Shown here one piece after another: positions 10,691 to 23,121 of a stretch of 64,000 nt of DNA. Positions within the stretch are counted from its first letter, which is position 1. Each line of letters starts with the position of its first letter. The notes under the pieces are model-generated. The model made no database searches, was not told the DNA's origin, and was given only the letters and a program-made list of their open reading frames with translations. This DNA comes from Cantharellus purpuraceus (taxonomy: Eukaryota > Basidiomycota > Agaricomycetes > Cantharellales > Hydnaceae). The stretch covers positions 310,001 through 374,000 of the forward strand of contig JALBUN010000006.1 in NCBI GenBank assembly GCA_025174535.1, given 5' to 3'. Made by a program: the position numbers and the translations under genes.

Positions 10691-10914
10691 AACCACATAG
10701 CAATGCATTGTGTTAGGATCCCTAAATTGAAGTAGTGTTCAGAGTACACTTTTTATGGCTTATTGGCTCTAGGATAATCATTCATTGTTTGTCCTTGTTT
10801 ACATAAGTACAGTATGTAGCAACTCAGGTGTTGCATCTCTATTTCTTTTACACGGCTGAAAGCTACGCTTGCTTGCTGCCTCTGACAAGGCCCTGTCAGC
10901 CTTTCAGTTTCTGT

Positions 10915-10976
10915 CAATAGATGGATGATCACTTCTCAAACAGCTCATATATGATGTCTGTTGAGTTGATAACACA
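10915..10976 (-). pseudogene. Cytochrome P450 exon relic
   Basis: This matches exon 3 of the intact P450 around 18709-18770 (the segment encoding the ELFEKRSSIYSD region) with scattered substitutions. No other P450 exon is recognisable beside it. Confidence 0.5.
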
Positions 10977-11429
10977 CTGGAGGGTTCATACTTGTTCCGA
11001 GGAATGAGTGTCTACAAGCATGATGGAAGCACATTTTCTCGTGACTAAGAACTGGTTGTTGGCAATAACCACTTGAAATACTATTTTGCCTGTTAGATTT
11101 TGCCTACAGTGTATGTTTGATGCTGTGAGGGGTCACGATTGTAGCGCTGTGCACGCTGTGCATAAAGTTGTCGCTGTTGCGGGTGGAGCGGTTTCCGCTG
11201 ATGCACGTGAGGCAGTGACCCCATCAGCATGCTTCTGATGATGCCCCTGCGGGTGAAGCGGCAACCGCGTCAGCACAGGCGCCAACAACGCATGTAGCGC
11301 TTTCATCTACGCTAACACATGACGCCATAAGTATAATTCCCTACCAGTCATATCACAGCCAGGAATGCAAACATTAACAGTCATCCGGATTATACAAAAG
11401 TTGTCAGTATCACATGAACATAGACAGGA

Positions 11430-11800
11430 GAGAAATTGACCGTGTGTGAAGAATTAGTGAATGGAGATGTATAAAACGAGATGTGGATTGGATTTGATTA
11501 ACAAGTAATCTAGTGATGAGACAGAGGAGGGTTTTAATCAATTGAACTAGGAACAGAAGATTAGATCGTAAAGATAGTTACAAAGATGAAGACTTGGCCA
11601 TTCAATACTCCTGAATGTATACATCGATTGGTTATACGGACGGAGGTTCGTGTGTGCGGTGGTAACATGATTTCACCTAATGACTGATGTTCGGATGTGG
11701 TCCGGAAATATCGAGCTCGAGATGTAGAATGAGTGGACGGATCGATGACGAAGTATGGAGAGATGAACATTGATGGAGATATAATAAATCCATACGCTGA
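11430..11800. repeat. Diverged direct repeat, left copy
   Basis: The stretch resembles 16035-16320 in order and wording, for example GGTTATACGGACGG and CGTGTGTGCG followed by GGTAACATGA. The two copies flank the hydrolase pseudogene in the same orientation. Confidence 0.55.
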
Positions 11801-12852
11801 TTTCATAACATATATTGCAAGCTCTCATAGACGCATGAGGTCGTTCAGCTTGAGGTGCAGACCAGGAGAGGATGGAGAAGCGTCAGACGTCAAGGCGGAG
11901 GAGTGCAGAAGAGGTGATAGGGAAGAGGTCGAGGTGCTGCTGTCGATACTGCCAATACTACTGGTAGTGAGCATCTGCCGACCCTAAACCCTCCGCCGAC
12001 CCTAGTGATAAGCTTGATACAGACTCGCTACATGTGCAGAAAGTAGTCAGCCGCCCTATATGCAGGCGTGTCTTGCCGGTGAGTCATCAGGTAAATGAAC
12101 AAATCATCTAAATCAACTAAAGAACTTCAATAGTTTGGGTTTTGGATTAAACATGTACGGGGAACTAGTCTTCAATCTTTTCAATTCAATATGAGGGCTT
12201 ATTTTGAGCAGTGGGTAAACCCGGTGACTGACAGAGGTAGCTTATTCCCATCTGTAGGCTATGAAATCAATTCATCTGACGCAAGAACGCGAAGAATAGA
12301 GGCCGTGAGTGTATTTACCATAGCTGGGACAGGCGGTACAAATCTCTTCGTTCCGATACCGGACATTCTCAGGAGGGCAGTGTTGAAGACGGTGTACACC
12401 AGTGATCCGAGGTTTAGTAACCTAACTTGGTAGGGGCTCAGTGTAACAAGCCCATCGAGAAGCCATGCATGCCAAATCACCAGCAGCCACACAGTTACTG
12501 ATAATCTCGATGCGGAAGACGTTCTGACGGCGTGACGTCTGTGAATAGGTGAGAGTATCGCTATTTGATGCGGAACTTTTAAAATGTTGTCAATACACCG
12601 CACGCTCTGTCAACAAAGGTCTGAAATGATGACGAAAGCCCTATTATTATAGAAATTTCAGAAACGTGGTCGGCTGATCCTCGTACCTGCGTTGTTCAAG
12701 AAGGAAATGCTGGTCGACTGTCAGTCTGGCACCGCCACACATGTCACATTGATCGACACAAATGCTACAATTTCCGTTCAGGTGCTTATAAGTGGACCGA
12801 GCGATGCAAGGTGTACTGCGTCCTACAGCCTGATCTTGAAGTGTCCTCAAAC

Positions 12853-15615
12853 ATGCTGTTCCTCACCCTGAATATACGCACTAGTTTCAGGGTCGTGTCC
12901 AGTATTTTGTCATTGGTTTTACTCACAACTGGCAGTGCTGTATCTTCTTCGAGCGTGAGTCTACCGGTCTAGTTAGTCCATGAAGGATCTTTATCGTACC
13001 AAAAAAATTGCGTCATCGCCAAGAACCAGATGGGCGCCATGCCCAGACGATGCTCATTTCGAGTGTGCATCATTTCCAGTACGTACTGTGCGATCATCAG
13101 CCAGCTGGTTAAGCACATTTTGGCCTTGAGGTACCACTTGACTATGCCCATCCTGAATTGGGTGACGCAACGCTGGCCATCGCACGGCTGAAGGCCACAA
13201 AGCTTCCCCGACTGGGAACCATATTCGCCAATCCAGGTGCATAAAACCCCCTCCAGCCCTTTTCAAGCTCATCATGTTTCACAGGCGGTCCTGGTGACAG
13301 TGGTGTCGCGTTTCTGATCGAACAAGCTGGCTTACTGATAAGCACAATCACCCAAGGTCAATACGACATAGTCAGTGCGTAGGATCTTTTTAGCCATGGC
13401 GTTGCCTCTGCTGACCATGGCCAAAATATGGCAGGTTGGGATCCTCGTGGAGTGAGCCAGAGCAGGTTGGTACCGCGGACCACTTCAGGACAGGCTTGTT
13501 CAAAATGTTTGATTTTCTTGGCAGTCCTCAAATTTCATGCGGATTCACGACCCTTGACTCCTTTAACCAATTTCTGGGAGATACAGTGTTATCAGTAGGC
13601 ATCGAGGCCCATGGAATTTTTACAGATCAAGACGACTTGGACTCCTTTTTTTCCAAAGTGAATGAGACAGATGCGAAGATCGCCGAAACAGGCCAAAAAT
13701 GCACAGAATCGGATGGTGCATTCTTGCAATATATGGGAACGGTATCGTCTCATCCCTAATGTTTTACTATATTCCCACGATCGCTTCTCAGGCTGCTGTC
13801 GCACGCAATATGGTTTCTCTCTCAGACTTCCTCGAGGGCCCAGGAAAGCATGTGAATTATTGGGGATTCAGGTGGATCTCACTGCTCGTCGACTTTGGAC
13901 CGAATTAACGTTACTGTCTTGGCCATTAGTTATGGGACTGTGATTGGAATGTACTTTGTAAATAGTAGGTTCAAATTTGTATCATTTGGCGTTCCAGGAC
14001 TAACTATCAATTTTAGTGTTCCCAGATGTACGTGCAGCCGGCCTTACCTGCTCCGTCCCGTCTTTGATCTCCCCCCAGCGTGTTGGCCATGTCATCATTG
14101 ACAGTGTGGTAGATACCATAGTGCAAGTATCAGTTAACTTTCTTGTCATTTGTATCATATATTATATGCTTATTCGTGTAGGTGGGCCACCCAACCAACG
14201 TTTGAAGTACGTGCATGTCACGCGTTCTCTTACTTGTGCTACAGTAACTTTTTCATGACAGCAAGCAGCCTGTGAGCAGACTATCAGCCACCTCCCGGGG
14301 CGTGCTAATCAGAACCCGTCGTCAGCTGCACTTTCTGACACCGAATCAGTTTTGGAAGGATTTGCGGAGACATGTGCACAGGCAGGCCCGCAGAATTGTT
14401 CTCTACACCTGCGTCTATCGTACAGAGTGTCAAAGATCTCATCAATGTGCGTATGACGAACGTCCCCAGAATAGTTTTACTGACCGTATTCAGACGGCAT
14501 ATGATGTACACAAAGCAGGTGGCTCTAATATCACCTTTGATATTCGTGGTAATACCTGGAGAAGATTCGTCACTTCACAACCTCTCTAACTTTGTTTTAG
14601 CATTCCTTGAAGAGGAATGTTTCACCCCCACTCTTTGGGATGCGCAGTTGGTTCCTCAGCTTGAATTTTGGGCTGCAACATTGGCCAACGCAACTACCGA
14701 CGATGCGCCCACGACACTGGGGCCGCGCTGTCCAAGTTCTGGGGCTTCAAGCCCTGTTCATAGTTTGAAGATATCCAGCACCCCAGACCCTGTCCAGTCG
14801 ATTATGTCGTATGTAGCCTTCAGGAAGTTTTTTTTCACGTGACTGCTAATTCGGGATCAGAGGGCTCGTTATCTCCTGCGTGGATAGCATCGACCAGGAA
14901 AATGTGACCACCCAACGGCTGTTTGAGGTATTAGTTAATGTCACCCAACAGCTTGCGCCGACAGGTTCGTACTGTCTTAACCTTGTTCGAAAGTTCCTAA
15001 CAACTGATCATGCTGAAGTTGGAGAAACTGCAGTGGAATCTGTGAGTAGTTGCTGAAAGGCCCATCCATAGTCTTTTGATTTGTGTCCAAAATGTAGGGG
15101 CTAGCCTTTTGCCACCGGTTCCCTGTGCGCGCAGTGGAGCGATTCACAGGACCATTCAATCATAACCTCTCCAATCCGATCATAGTCATCGGAAACAAGG
15201 TCTGCATTGCAGCATCCACCATTTGTCTTCGATTAAAACCAGCTGTAACAGGCGGACCCCAGAACACCATTCCCAGGGGCCCAAAGAATGGCCGCAACAT
15301 TGGGGAATAGCGCTCGTCTTGTCAAGCACAACGGATTCGGAGTCAGTGGCTGTTTTGTGCTCCTAACAGGACATTATTGATCCATTAATAGCATACCACC
15401 CTCGGAGAGAATTCGGACTGTACCCAAAGTGTAATTCGGGAATATTTCTTGCATGGAGTGGTACGAAGCTATTTTATATATCCGTGAGACTCCTCACCAT
15501 TCATGCATCTCCCCAGCTACCCGAAAAGAGAACTGTGTGCGACACCGACCAGTCCTTGTTTCCCCCTAACAGAACCCTTATTTCTCCGAGTCCCCTTGCT
15601 CTCAGAAAGCTCTAG
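12853..15615 (+). pseudogene. TAP-like secreted alpha/beta-hydrolase, multi-exon, frameshifted
   Basis: The reconstructed exons show the tripeptidyl-aminopeptidase-like fold of fungal secreted serine hydrolases. The region around PVPLDYAHPELGD is followed by the oxyanion motif NPGGPGDSG (split by an intron), the strand DIVSWDPRG, the nucleophile elbow GFSYGT (the Ser codon is split between 13870-13871 and 13930), and the region RAVERFTGPFN. A C-terminal His sits in GHTT. Supported exons include 13131-13236, 13285-13374, 13435-13465, 13525-13741, 13792-13871, 13930-13964, an 11-nt exon 14017-14027, 14079-14122 and 14182-14206. The intron after 14122 starts with GC. Frame is lost near 14396-14405 and again near 15255-15285, where the usual DPVT (catalytic Asp) is not readable. 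A hydrophobic signal-like ORF starts at 12853, but its junction to the body is uncertain. It is probably a recent pseudogene; errors in the sequence could mimic this. Confidence 0.65.
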
Positions 15616-16389
15616 GTGATTGGGCCAATCAAAGACATCAAGTACATTGTACCCTTGTATAGAATGGATATTTCCCGGACTCCCGCTCAACTGCATTGAC
15701 GTCGTAGCCGTCTGAAAGGATCATGGAAGGGGATAGCTTAGCTCTAGACTGTTTACCAGCCCCAGGGGTCATAACCTGGTAGCATTGCTCCACTCGTTCA
15801 TATACGAATCACGTTTCGCAGAGCTTCTGCTCTGAAACCGTTGTTTTCTGTTGTAAGATTAAGTAAACGAGTAGTAGACGATATAAGCAGTAAATCAATG
15901 AGGAAATATACAACTTGATTTTCCTAGAGTTTTGCGTATTGGTAGTACGCGTACTTATACATCTGAGAGCAGCCTTGGCATCCGAAACATACATGAGTTA
16001 TGGGGGACACATGAACAAAAGATAAAACAAAAATAGACCGTGTTTGTGAGTGATTTGTGAACGGAGAGGTACGAATGCGACAGGAATTGGATATGAGAGT
16101 TGGTTTATAAGTAAACTAGAAATAAGACTTGGCATATTCATTCATACTCCTAAATCTGATGACTTTGGTTATACGGACGGTTATTCGTGTGTGCGACGGT
16201 AACATGACCGTGTCTTGTGACTGGTGATCGGATAGAACTTGGTGAGTGTATTATGAAGCGTGATCCCGCGGATATCGACGTGTATTGACAAGATCGGGAG
16301 GTTGGATATGATCCGGCGGTATGGAATCTAAGTTGGATGATCAGCGGATGAGCATATTTCTCAACATTTTCATCGGTCGCCTGCACCGC
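15616..16389. other. Intergenic, holds right copy of a direct repeat
   Basis: There is no gene. Positions 16035-16320 are the right copy of the repeat seen at 11430-11800. The rest is unassigned. Confidence 0.4.
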
Positions 16390-16700
16390 TCTGTCAGCGT
16401 GAACCACAATGGACTTTCCCAAAACATTGAGATAGACGAGATCACCTTAAAGCCTGAAGCATTGGGAAGCTTGATAAATTTGGTCGAAAATGTAAAGCAT
16501 ACCGTATGTCTTCGCCAGTTGGGGGAATGTTACCCATTCCTGCTGTGTGGGCAAGTCAAAGAGATTTCCGACGATTGACTTTCTTGGAGGTCCCGGTGGT
16601 AGGGATAGACCTACACAGGAGCGACGTTGACGGTCAGGGTCCACGGACTACGAGCGGACAGGAAAGTAGTTGTTGAAAAGCTAGTTGGAGCATTTGTTAG
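16390..16700 (-). pseudogene. Cytochrome P450 N-terminal fragment
   Basis: Read on the minus strand, this matches exons 1-3 of the P450 at 17011-19144. It holds part of the membrane-anchor exon, then LPPGPP followed by the GN..DLPTQQEWVTF region, then the start of the LNVLGKSIVV exon. Exon 2 is open but exon 3 diverges quickly, and no downstream exons follow. It is a remnant of a partial duplication of the neighbouring gene. Confidence 0.75.
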
Positions 16701-17010
16701 TCGAATGGCATGATACATCAGGTAAAGGAGCTCCAAGTTGAACACGGCTTGCTTTTCCGGTGTGCTAAAGCTTGATAACGTTCATTTCTGGGTTGGTTGT
16801 ATATATAGTATAAGTATGTACAACTTCAATGGCTGGGGAAGAAGGGCATACAATTGAACAATACAGTACGTGTGCTCAGAATATAGGGGCAGGCAAAGTG
16901 CATCTTGGCCATGATATATTCTGGCAAGAAACAAGTTACTACCATTCTTTCACCGTTTACTCACGCTGCATTTGCCAGTAGGTGGTCATACAATGAATGG
17001 TATGTTACCC

Positions 17011-19144
17011 TCATTGCTGATGGCCCCCACTGGTGCTATCCTGAATAATCAGGTTTCTGACAGCGTCTGATCGGGGAGTGATTGAGCATTGGAAGGCCTC
17101 GGGACCTCTGAAATTCAAAAAATAAATTGAACCGTTGTCAGGTTCGGTTAAAGGTCGAAACACTCACGAGAAGAATCCAGATCTGAAAGCTGCCTTTACA
17201 GGAATTTCCTTTCCGTTCTGGTCCATCGCAGGGGTGATATCAAATACGCTCAAGATCGAAGCTATAGCTATATATATATAATTGTGCGCGAGATATCGAC
17301 CTGAGCATATTCTTTCCAGTCTGTTCAGTAACTTGAACGTGACAGGCGACAAATCCTTGCCTTCTTCCAAATCCAAAAGCTAGAGTGGGATCTTTCATGC
17401 CCGGGGTAAGAAAGCGTTCAGGGAGGAACTTGTCTGTTTCTGGGCCATAGATTGCCTTGTCGTGAAGCATATACCTAGCTTGAAGTGTCAGTTGGAGCCG
17501 GCTGGTGCTGGGTGATTGAATACCATGCATTTCCCAATACAAGACTTTCCGCAGGTATGAAATAATCCCCAAAGATGTCGTCCTGTGTGACGCAGTGTGC
17601 AAGACCAAGAGGTATGATGGGATGCCATCGGATAACCTCCTTACAGAGCGCGTTGATGTAGGGTAGATTCTCGCGGTCTTCGAATTCAGGAAGCCGAGTT
17701 GATCCCACTACTTCATCAAGCTCTTTCTGTGCCTTTTGCTGGGCTTCGGGGTAAAGGACCATGGCGAGAAAGAACGTATGAAGTAAAGTCACTGTCTGCA
17801 TCACGATGAGTGCTGAAAGGAAAATATGATTGTAGGACTTGCTGTGTCTGATCCTGCAGCATACAGAGCGGCACCGGTGTCCTGGATGACCTCTTCCTCA
17901 GCAGACACATCTCCATTGTGAGAGAGCTCTTCCAATAGTGATGAAGTGTAAGAAGGTACCACACTTCCAGATTTCTGTCGAATCATGGAAAACAATTATC
18001 TGGGTGACGAAGATTAAGCTCACCATAGACTGTTTGACAGCCTCAAAAGGCCTCGTACGCATTTCGTCCGCGCACTGTCGCCAAGCCTTAGCCTTCCTTT
18101 GAAAGCCGGCCCCAGGGAACCATTCAGGAACATATTTCACTGTCGCTGACTTGTCAATTTGCCAATAGCATGCGTGGCTACAACGTACGTATGGGGACAA
18201 TGTCGACGAGGAAGGCGCCTGGATTTCCAGCTTCTGAGACACCAGCTAGAGTCCTCTCTGCAGTAAGAATATAAGGGTCGTCTTTGGGTAGTACTTTTAT
18301 TCCATAGATAACCTGCGATTAGAGATATCATAATAGCGCTTGAAGTGACATATCCAGTAATATACCTCCATGATGATCGCTCCCGAAGCATCTCTCAGAT
18401 GTCCCACAAAGTCACTTGGAACCTCGTAAAGTCGTTGAAGCAATGCCCTGAGATTTATTGAATATGTATTGTCAACGAACAGAAGTGAGGAATGAACCGG
18501 GTTTGGTTGAGTTGACATGGATAGTATTCGGCTGCCGCAACAGGGTGGAGCTTCTTATGAATGACTCGGCGGTGGGTACGCCAGCGTTCACCATAGCGCA
18601 TGAAGGCTATAGCCCAATACAAACCCATTCTATATAGGTAAGCTTCCGCAGGTTCTTGGGCTGGTTCATACGTACAAATCGTTAATCATTGGAAACTCGG
18701 TTCGATCGGAATAGATGGATGACCGTTTTTCGAACAGCTCATATGCAACGTCTGTTGAGTTGATGACCACAATGGACTTTCCCAAAACATTGAGATAGAC
18801 GAGATCACCTCAAAACCCTGAGCATAAGAGACCCAATATTTATTCACAATTGACCAGGCATACCGTATGTCTTCGCTAATTGCGAGAAGGTTACCCACTC
18901 CTGCTGTGTCGGCAAGTCCAACAGATTTCCAATGATTGGCTTTCTCAGAGGTCCCGGTGGTAAGGATAGACCTACACAGCGGAGAGACGATGGTGATTAG
19001 GATCCATGAACTATGATTGGACTCATCCGTAGTACCTCTGGGAATACGTTTCCAGGACAGTAGTCGTTGAAAAGCTACTAGTGCCACCAGTGCCACACCA
19101 ACACTACCCAAGGCTGTAACTCTCGTCTCAAGGATCTCCAGCAT
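17011..19144 (-). CDS. Cytochrome P450 monooxygenase, 522 aa, 12 exons
   Basis: This is a heme-thiolate monooxygenase, expected in the ER membrane and fed by P450 reductase; the substrate is unknown. Exons on the minus strand: 19036-19144, 18864-18971, 18676-18808, 18498-18629, 18366-18447, 18189-18312, 18024-18145, 17843-17974, 17524-17795, 17361-17474, 17168-17311, 17011-17107. They sum to 1,569 nt and stay in frame. Visible motifs are an N-terminal anchor (residues ~10-30), the hinge LPPGP, the I-helix AGSDT, the K-helix EVIR, PERF, and the heme loop FGFGRRICSG with its Cys. All key residues are present, so I judge it intact. Introns 8 and 10 appear to use GC-AG ends (GCAAGT and GCAAGG). 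The family looks like the expanded CYP group often annotated O-methylsterigmatocystin oxidoreductase-like in Agaricomycetes. Confidence 0.9.
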
Positions 19145-20074
19145 GTCTCTTTCTCGTACAGGAAGATGGATAGGTAAAGCTACTGCTTGAGTTGTTACTT
19201 ATCTGAACTCTTATCATGCCTGGTGGGAAGATTGTATAGCTTGATAGGCGATATCGCTGCCTCCACCTCGAAACTCAATGGGCGGTGCAAATGGAGTATC
19301 CGCCTCAGCCGGGCGCTGAATTGCGTCATTAGATCGTCAGGTTGCAAATGAGCGAAATTCAATAAATCTTCTGTTTTATGCCAATCAGAGACCAAATTAT
19401 TCTTTGGGGTGCATTGGAACCAGTTTCTGATCTGGTTGTCACTGATGAGAAGACAGAGCGTTAATCAGGAGGCCATATCATATGTAGGAAAACAAAAAAC
19501 TTGTGCAGTACTCGTAATTATGGCTGTTGCGAAGCAGACGAGCGAACTGAGGCATTCGCGGATATCAAGCGCGAGAAGTGAGGAAGCAATATGTGAGGAT
19601 TTGAGAAAAAGCTGGAGACATTTATATACTATGGACAGAATGGAAGGAGAGTGAAAAGTGTGAATTCGGATGTGGAACGGATAGTTGAACCACGTGCCTT
19701 CTCCAGAGAAGCTGAACAAAGCTTTGTTCAAACCATGTGTTCATCGAGACTCTTGACCTTCATTTGAGCCTATGAGCCTACTCACATACAGGAATGCCTA
19801 CATAAGAATATAATTTCGTCGTAGTGTTCATCGAAGTTAGCTATATAATGTCAGCTCGACCTTGAGTCTCGAGGTCTTGTTCCATGTAACTCAGTTGAGT
19901 ATCGGGAATATGCACGTTCTCAGGATGTCGTCATTCTTAGGCGGCTTAAATCGCTTGAGGGTGCTTGTGGGTACTCCTTGTGACTTGTCCTCAAGTTGTC
20001 ATCGACCTCGACTCTAGAGCAGACCTTTACAGTTTGGTCTGCTGCCTTCATCGCTCTAGCTTTCACCATCTTAT
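19145..20074. other. Intergenic between divergent P450 and F-box genes
   Basis: The genes on each side are transcribed away from each other, so both promoters should lie here. Small ORFs (for example 19195-19395 minus, 66 codons) have no recognisable domain. I see no clear TATA box next to either start. Confidence 0.4.
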
Positions 20075-23000
20075 ATGCAAGACACGCCTCTGAATCCACA
20101 AACATCAGATTCACTCCATACAACCCATTTCAACTATAAGAGCAGCAATATCCAACATGTTCCACCCTCTCAGAGACTCACATCTCCCAAGAAGCCTGAC
20201 AGTTCTTCCAGATGCTTCTTTCTGGTTATACCGGGAGAATCACTCACCCACATCACCACTTATGTTGATGACCCATCTTCGCTTTTCGCATTATCTCGGG
20301 TCAATCGTAGACTTAGAGACCACATAGCTGACGACAATACTTGGTATCGGGTCTTTGTATATCATTTTTTAGGAGTCGGACCAGAATCTGACCCTCAAGA
20401 GGAGACAAAACTCTTGTTAAGAAGGACCGAGAGTACTTGGAAGAAAGAGTTTATCCACAGGATCAAAACAATCCGGTAAGTCTACAAGTTATGTATGGAG
20501 AAAACCAGTTTATAAGGTATAATTCCAGTCGATGGGAAAAGTCTCGCAGCTCGACCTTACGTTATCAGCCCCACTACTGGAGCGTATCAGGGATGCATCT
20601 TCTGGAGAACATTTCTCTAATGACCTCGAATTTGCAATATGGCATCGTCACTCGTAGCTTCCCTTTAACAGGCATGTCTAGTGTTCTATATTGCGAAAAT
20701 GATCCTTACCGTGCTTTAGGCAAAATTATCAAAGGCCATCTCGATGCTTCGGGTACCACCGACGGGCTGGGTATTGGCAATCCAAACGAGGAGTTTAGCC
20801 CAAATGTCACCTGTATCGGACTTTCTTCGCGTGGCGGAACTGGGCGCGTTGCGTGGGGTTTCCGTAATGGTGAAGTATCCGTGACGTCCGCGCCCCGCGT
20901 GATGGACTCCAACCGCCCTCCCGCGCGCCTCACACGATGCCATGTAGACGATGGACACGCAGGGGACGTACGCTGCGTGTTGTTTGCAGGCAGAGAAGAT
21001 GAACTAGTCGTCACTGGGTGCTCCCATGGCCAAGTCAAACTCTGGGATGCGAGACGCATGCGATGCCTGTGGACGGGTTTTGGGAAAAAGGAGGGTGCTA
21101 TACTCTCTGACCCATGTGTCAAAGTTGAATATTGTATAAGAGCGAAGGCGCTAGTGGCTTCTTTGCAAGGTGGTGACATCATGGTGTGGTGGGGATTCCA
21201 GTTCCAGGTCGATGATATAGTTGGCCAGATGACAATGGTCGGCTCCGTCGACGCTCTGAGAATTGAGCGTCCAGTCCAGTCAACTATAAACGATGGCAAG
21301 CCCGTCGAATCATTATTTGTGGACTGTGACTCCTCGCCTTCCAAGGTCAAAATACTCATTCATCATCCAGATGAGCAGTATTTCTTTCGCCTTGCCGTTG
21401 ATATTTCCTCTGGGATTGTCGCCACGACGCGATTTTGCGATGGTCCCATAGGACCACTCACTAGCGTGAAGCCTTGCTTTGCCATTCAACACCGCAACTC
21501 TGGCTCAACCACAGCTGCTATCACTCCTGTCAACACAAGCACAGTCTCGTTGCCTCTTAACAATGCCACAGGTCTGATTGTCTCTCGTGAAACTGGTTTT
21601 GTGCTAGCGGGCGATACTCTCGGAAGAGTGTGCGTGTGGAATTGGGACGCTGGTGGTTCAGTCGTCGTAGCCAAAGAACCCCACGATCCTTCAACAACGG
21701 CGAGGATAGAGACACAGGTCAATTCTAGTCGCAAGTGGGAAGCACACGATGATGGGGCTGTCTGCGCCATCGAAATGAATAACTTGGTCATCATTACCGG
21801 AAGGTTTGTTTTGCTTTTATTGAGTCTTATCACGCATGGTGATGTTCTTGTCAAAAGCGTACGCGGCACATTGAAAGTTTGGGACTGTCTTACTTTTGCA
21901 CCGCTAAGATCATTTGCATCTCCTGCCACGAAGCCCTCCTTCACAGGTCAGTGGGATCCAGTGGGGCAGGTCATTCTTCGCGGGGATCTACTGGTAGCCA
22001 GTGTGGGCAGTCGTATTCTCGTGTGGCAGGCCGGCGCTGTGGTCACAGACAAAAAAGGTAAAGCTAAACATACTGGTAAACCGAAGGGAAGAGGCGCAGG
22101 GAACTCACTGAACAAATGGCAACGTGTGTATTACACGTGAACTGTGAATTGCTGATCGACTGATATGTGCCACCATTGATGCCATCCAGAACAAATCGAA
22201 CTTAATAGAGACATTCGCGAGTCGAAGCGTCTCCTAGACGACGAGCGCGCACATGCGCAGCGTGTCCATAGTCGGGCGAGGGCCCATCTTTCGACACTTG
22301 ACCAACTCGGTCTTAGTGAGACGGAAGCCGTCGAATATGTCATGATGCTCAGTCGCGAAGACGAGGAGCAAAGGCGCGCCTCCGTGCTCGGTAGTGGGTC
22401 ACTTCCAACGCATCCTACTCCATCGGAGGTGGATGCCGTGGACCATTCCACTGATGACACGGATGGGGTTTTCACCTTTGATGAGGACTCTTCCCGAGCC
22501 CAGCCACCCACACCGGCTCCTATGTCGCCTGTTTTACGCCCCTCACCGACTGCATCTTCATCTCGTCATCACGATCACACCCACTTCTTTACGCGATCCC
22601 TGTCGTCTTCCTCGAATTCTGACGAGGAGGTTCCGTCAGAATTTGTACGCGCTGACGCTGGATTCAGGGACAATCCACGTCATAGCCCGACAATCGGATA
22701 TAGTAGTGGTGTGTCACCCATAGCTATGGGTGCTTATTCCAGATTGGGAACGCCCCGGTCCACGACGACGCCTGGATCTAGCTTTGACGATCCCGGGGTG
22801 TTTCCAGCCATAAGCCCGTCATCTGGGACACCTATTCACTCGGTGTCATCTCTTCATTTGAGTGGCTCATGGTCTAAGGGTAGCCCGTCAAGCTCTCTTT
22901 TCGGTGCTTCGAGCCAAGGAGATAGCGTGTCTGGAGACATGAGCCGCACATCGTCATCGACCTCTCCTTCTCCAGTCGCCGGCACTCGGGACTCGGGTAT

Positions 23001-23121
23001 GGCACCGGCTGCAGTACGCAGGAGTGGGAGAAGGAGCCGGGAGGAGGAGGAGGAGGAGGATGAATTGAGGTATGTACTCGAGCTCAGCTTGGCTGAGGCG
23101 AGGAGTCGTGGGGAGGAATAG
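20075..23121 (+). CDS. F-box/WD40 protein with C-terminal UIM-like motif, 961 aa
   Basis: This is a likely substrate receptor of an SCF ubiquitin ligase. Exons are 20075-20475, 20517-21803, 21858-22123 and 22190-23121 (2,886 nt in frame). The F-box lies at about residues 50-95 (IPGESLTHITTYV..LFALSRVNRRLRDHI). WD-like blades follow, such as VVTGCSHGQVKLWDARR, AGDTLGRVCVWNWD and GTLKVWD. Then comes a basic stretch (KGKAKHTGKPKGRG), a helical segment RDIRESKRLLDDE, a long Ser/Pro-rich region and an acidic run ending DELRYVLELSLAEAR. That ending fits a ubiquitin-interacting motif, with Val at the usual Ala. The order F-box, WD40, UIM is that of yeast Ufo1, and the fission-yeast relative is Pof10. 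The second intron (54 nt) has no stop and is in frame, so its retention would still give protein. Confidence 0.88.

Larger units (their letters stand above)
10691..12852. other. Gene-poor stretch with small relics
   Basis: I see no convincing gene. It holds a 62-bp P450 exon relic (10915-10976) and a GC-rich patch at about 11140-11330 in which the motif GCGGGTG(G/A)AGCGG occurs twice. It also holds a direct repeat shared with 16035-16320, and an 80-codon ORF (12191-12433, plus) with no recognised domain. Confidence 0.4.

Noticed and set aside
11140..11330. Possible tRNA or structured RNA in the GC-rich patch
   Set aside because: No cloverleaf or recognisable A and B boxes could be drawn; only a duplicated GCGGGTG motif is evident.
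20706..21359. 217-codon minus-strand ORF
   Set aside because: It is antisense to well-supported WD40 coding sequence and has no domain.
20437..22140. A single 567-codon ORF as the WD40 gene
   Set aside because: It reads through the first intron (20476-20516) and ends inside the third. The spliced model joins the F-box and C-terminal exons in frame.
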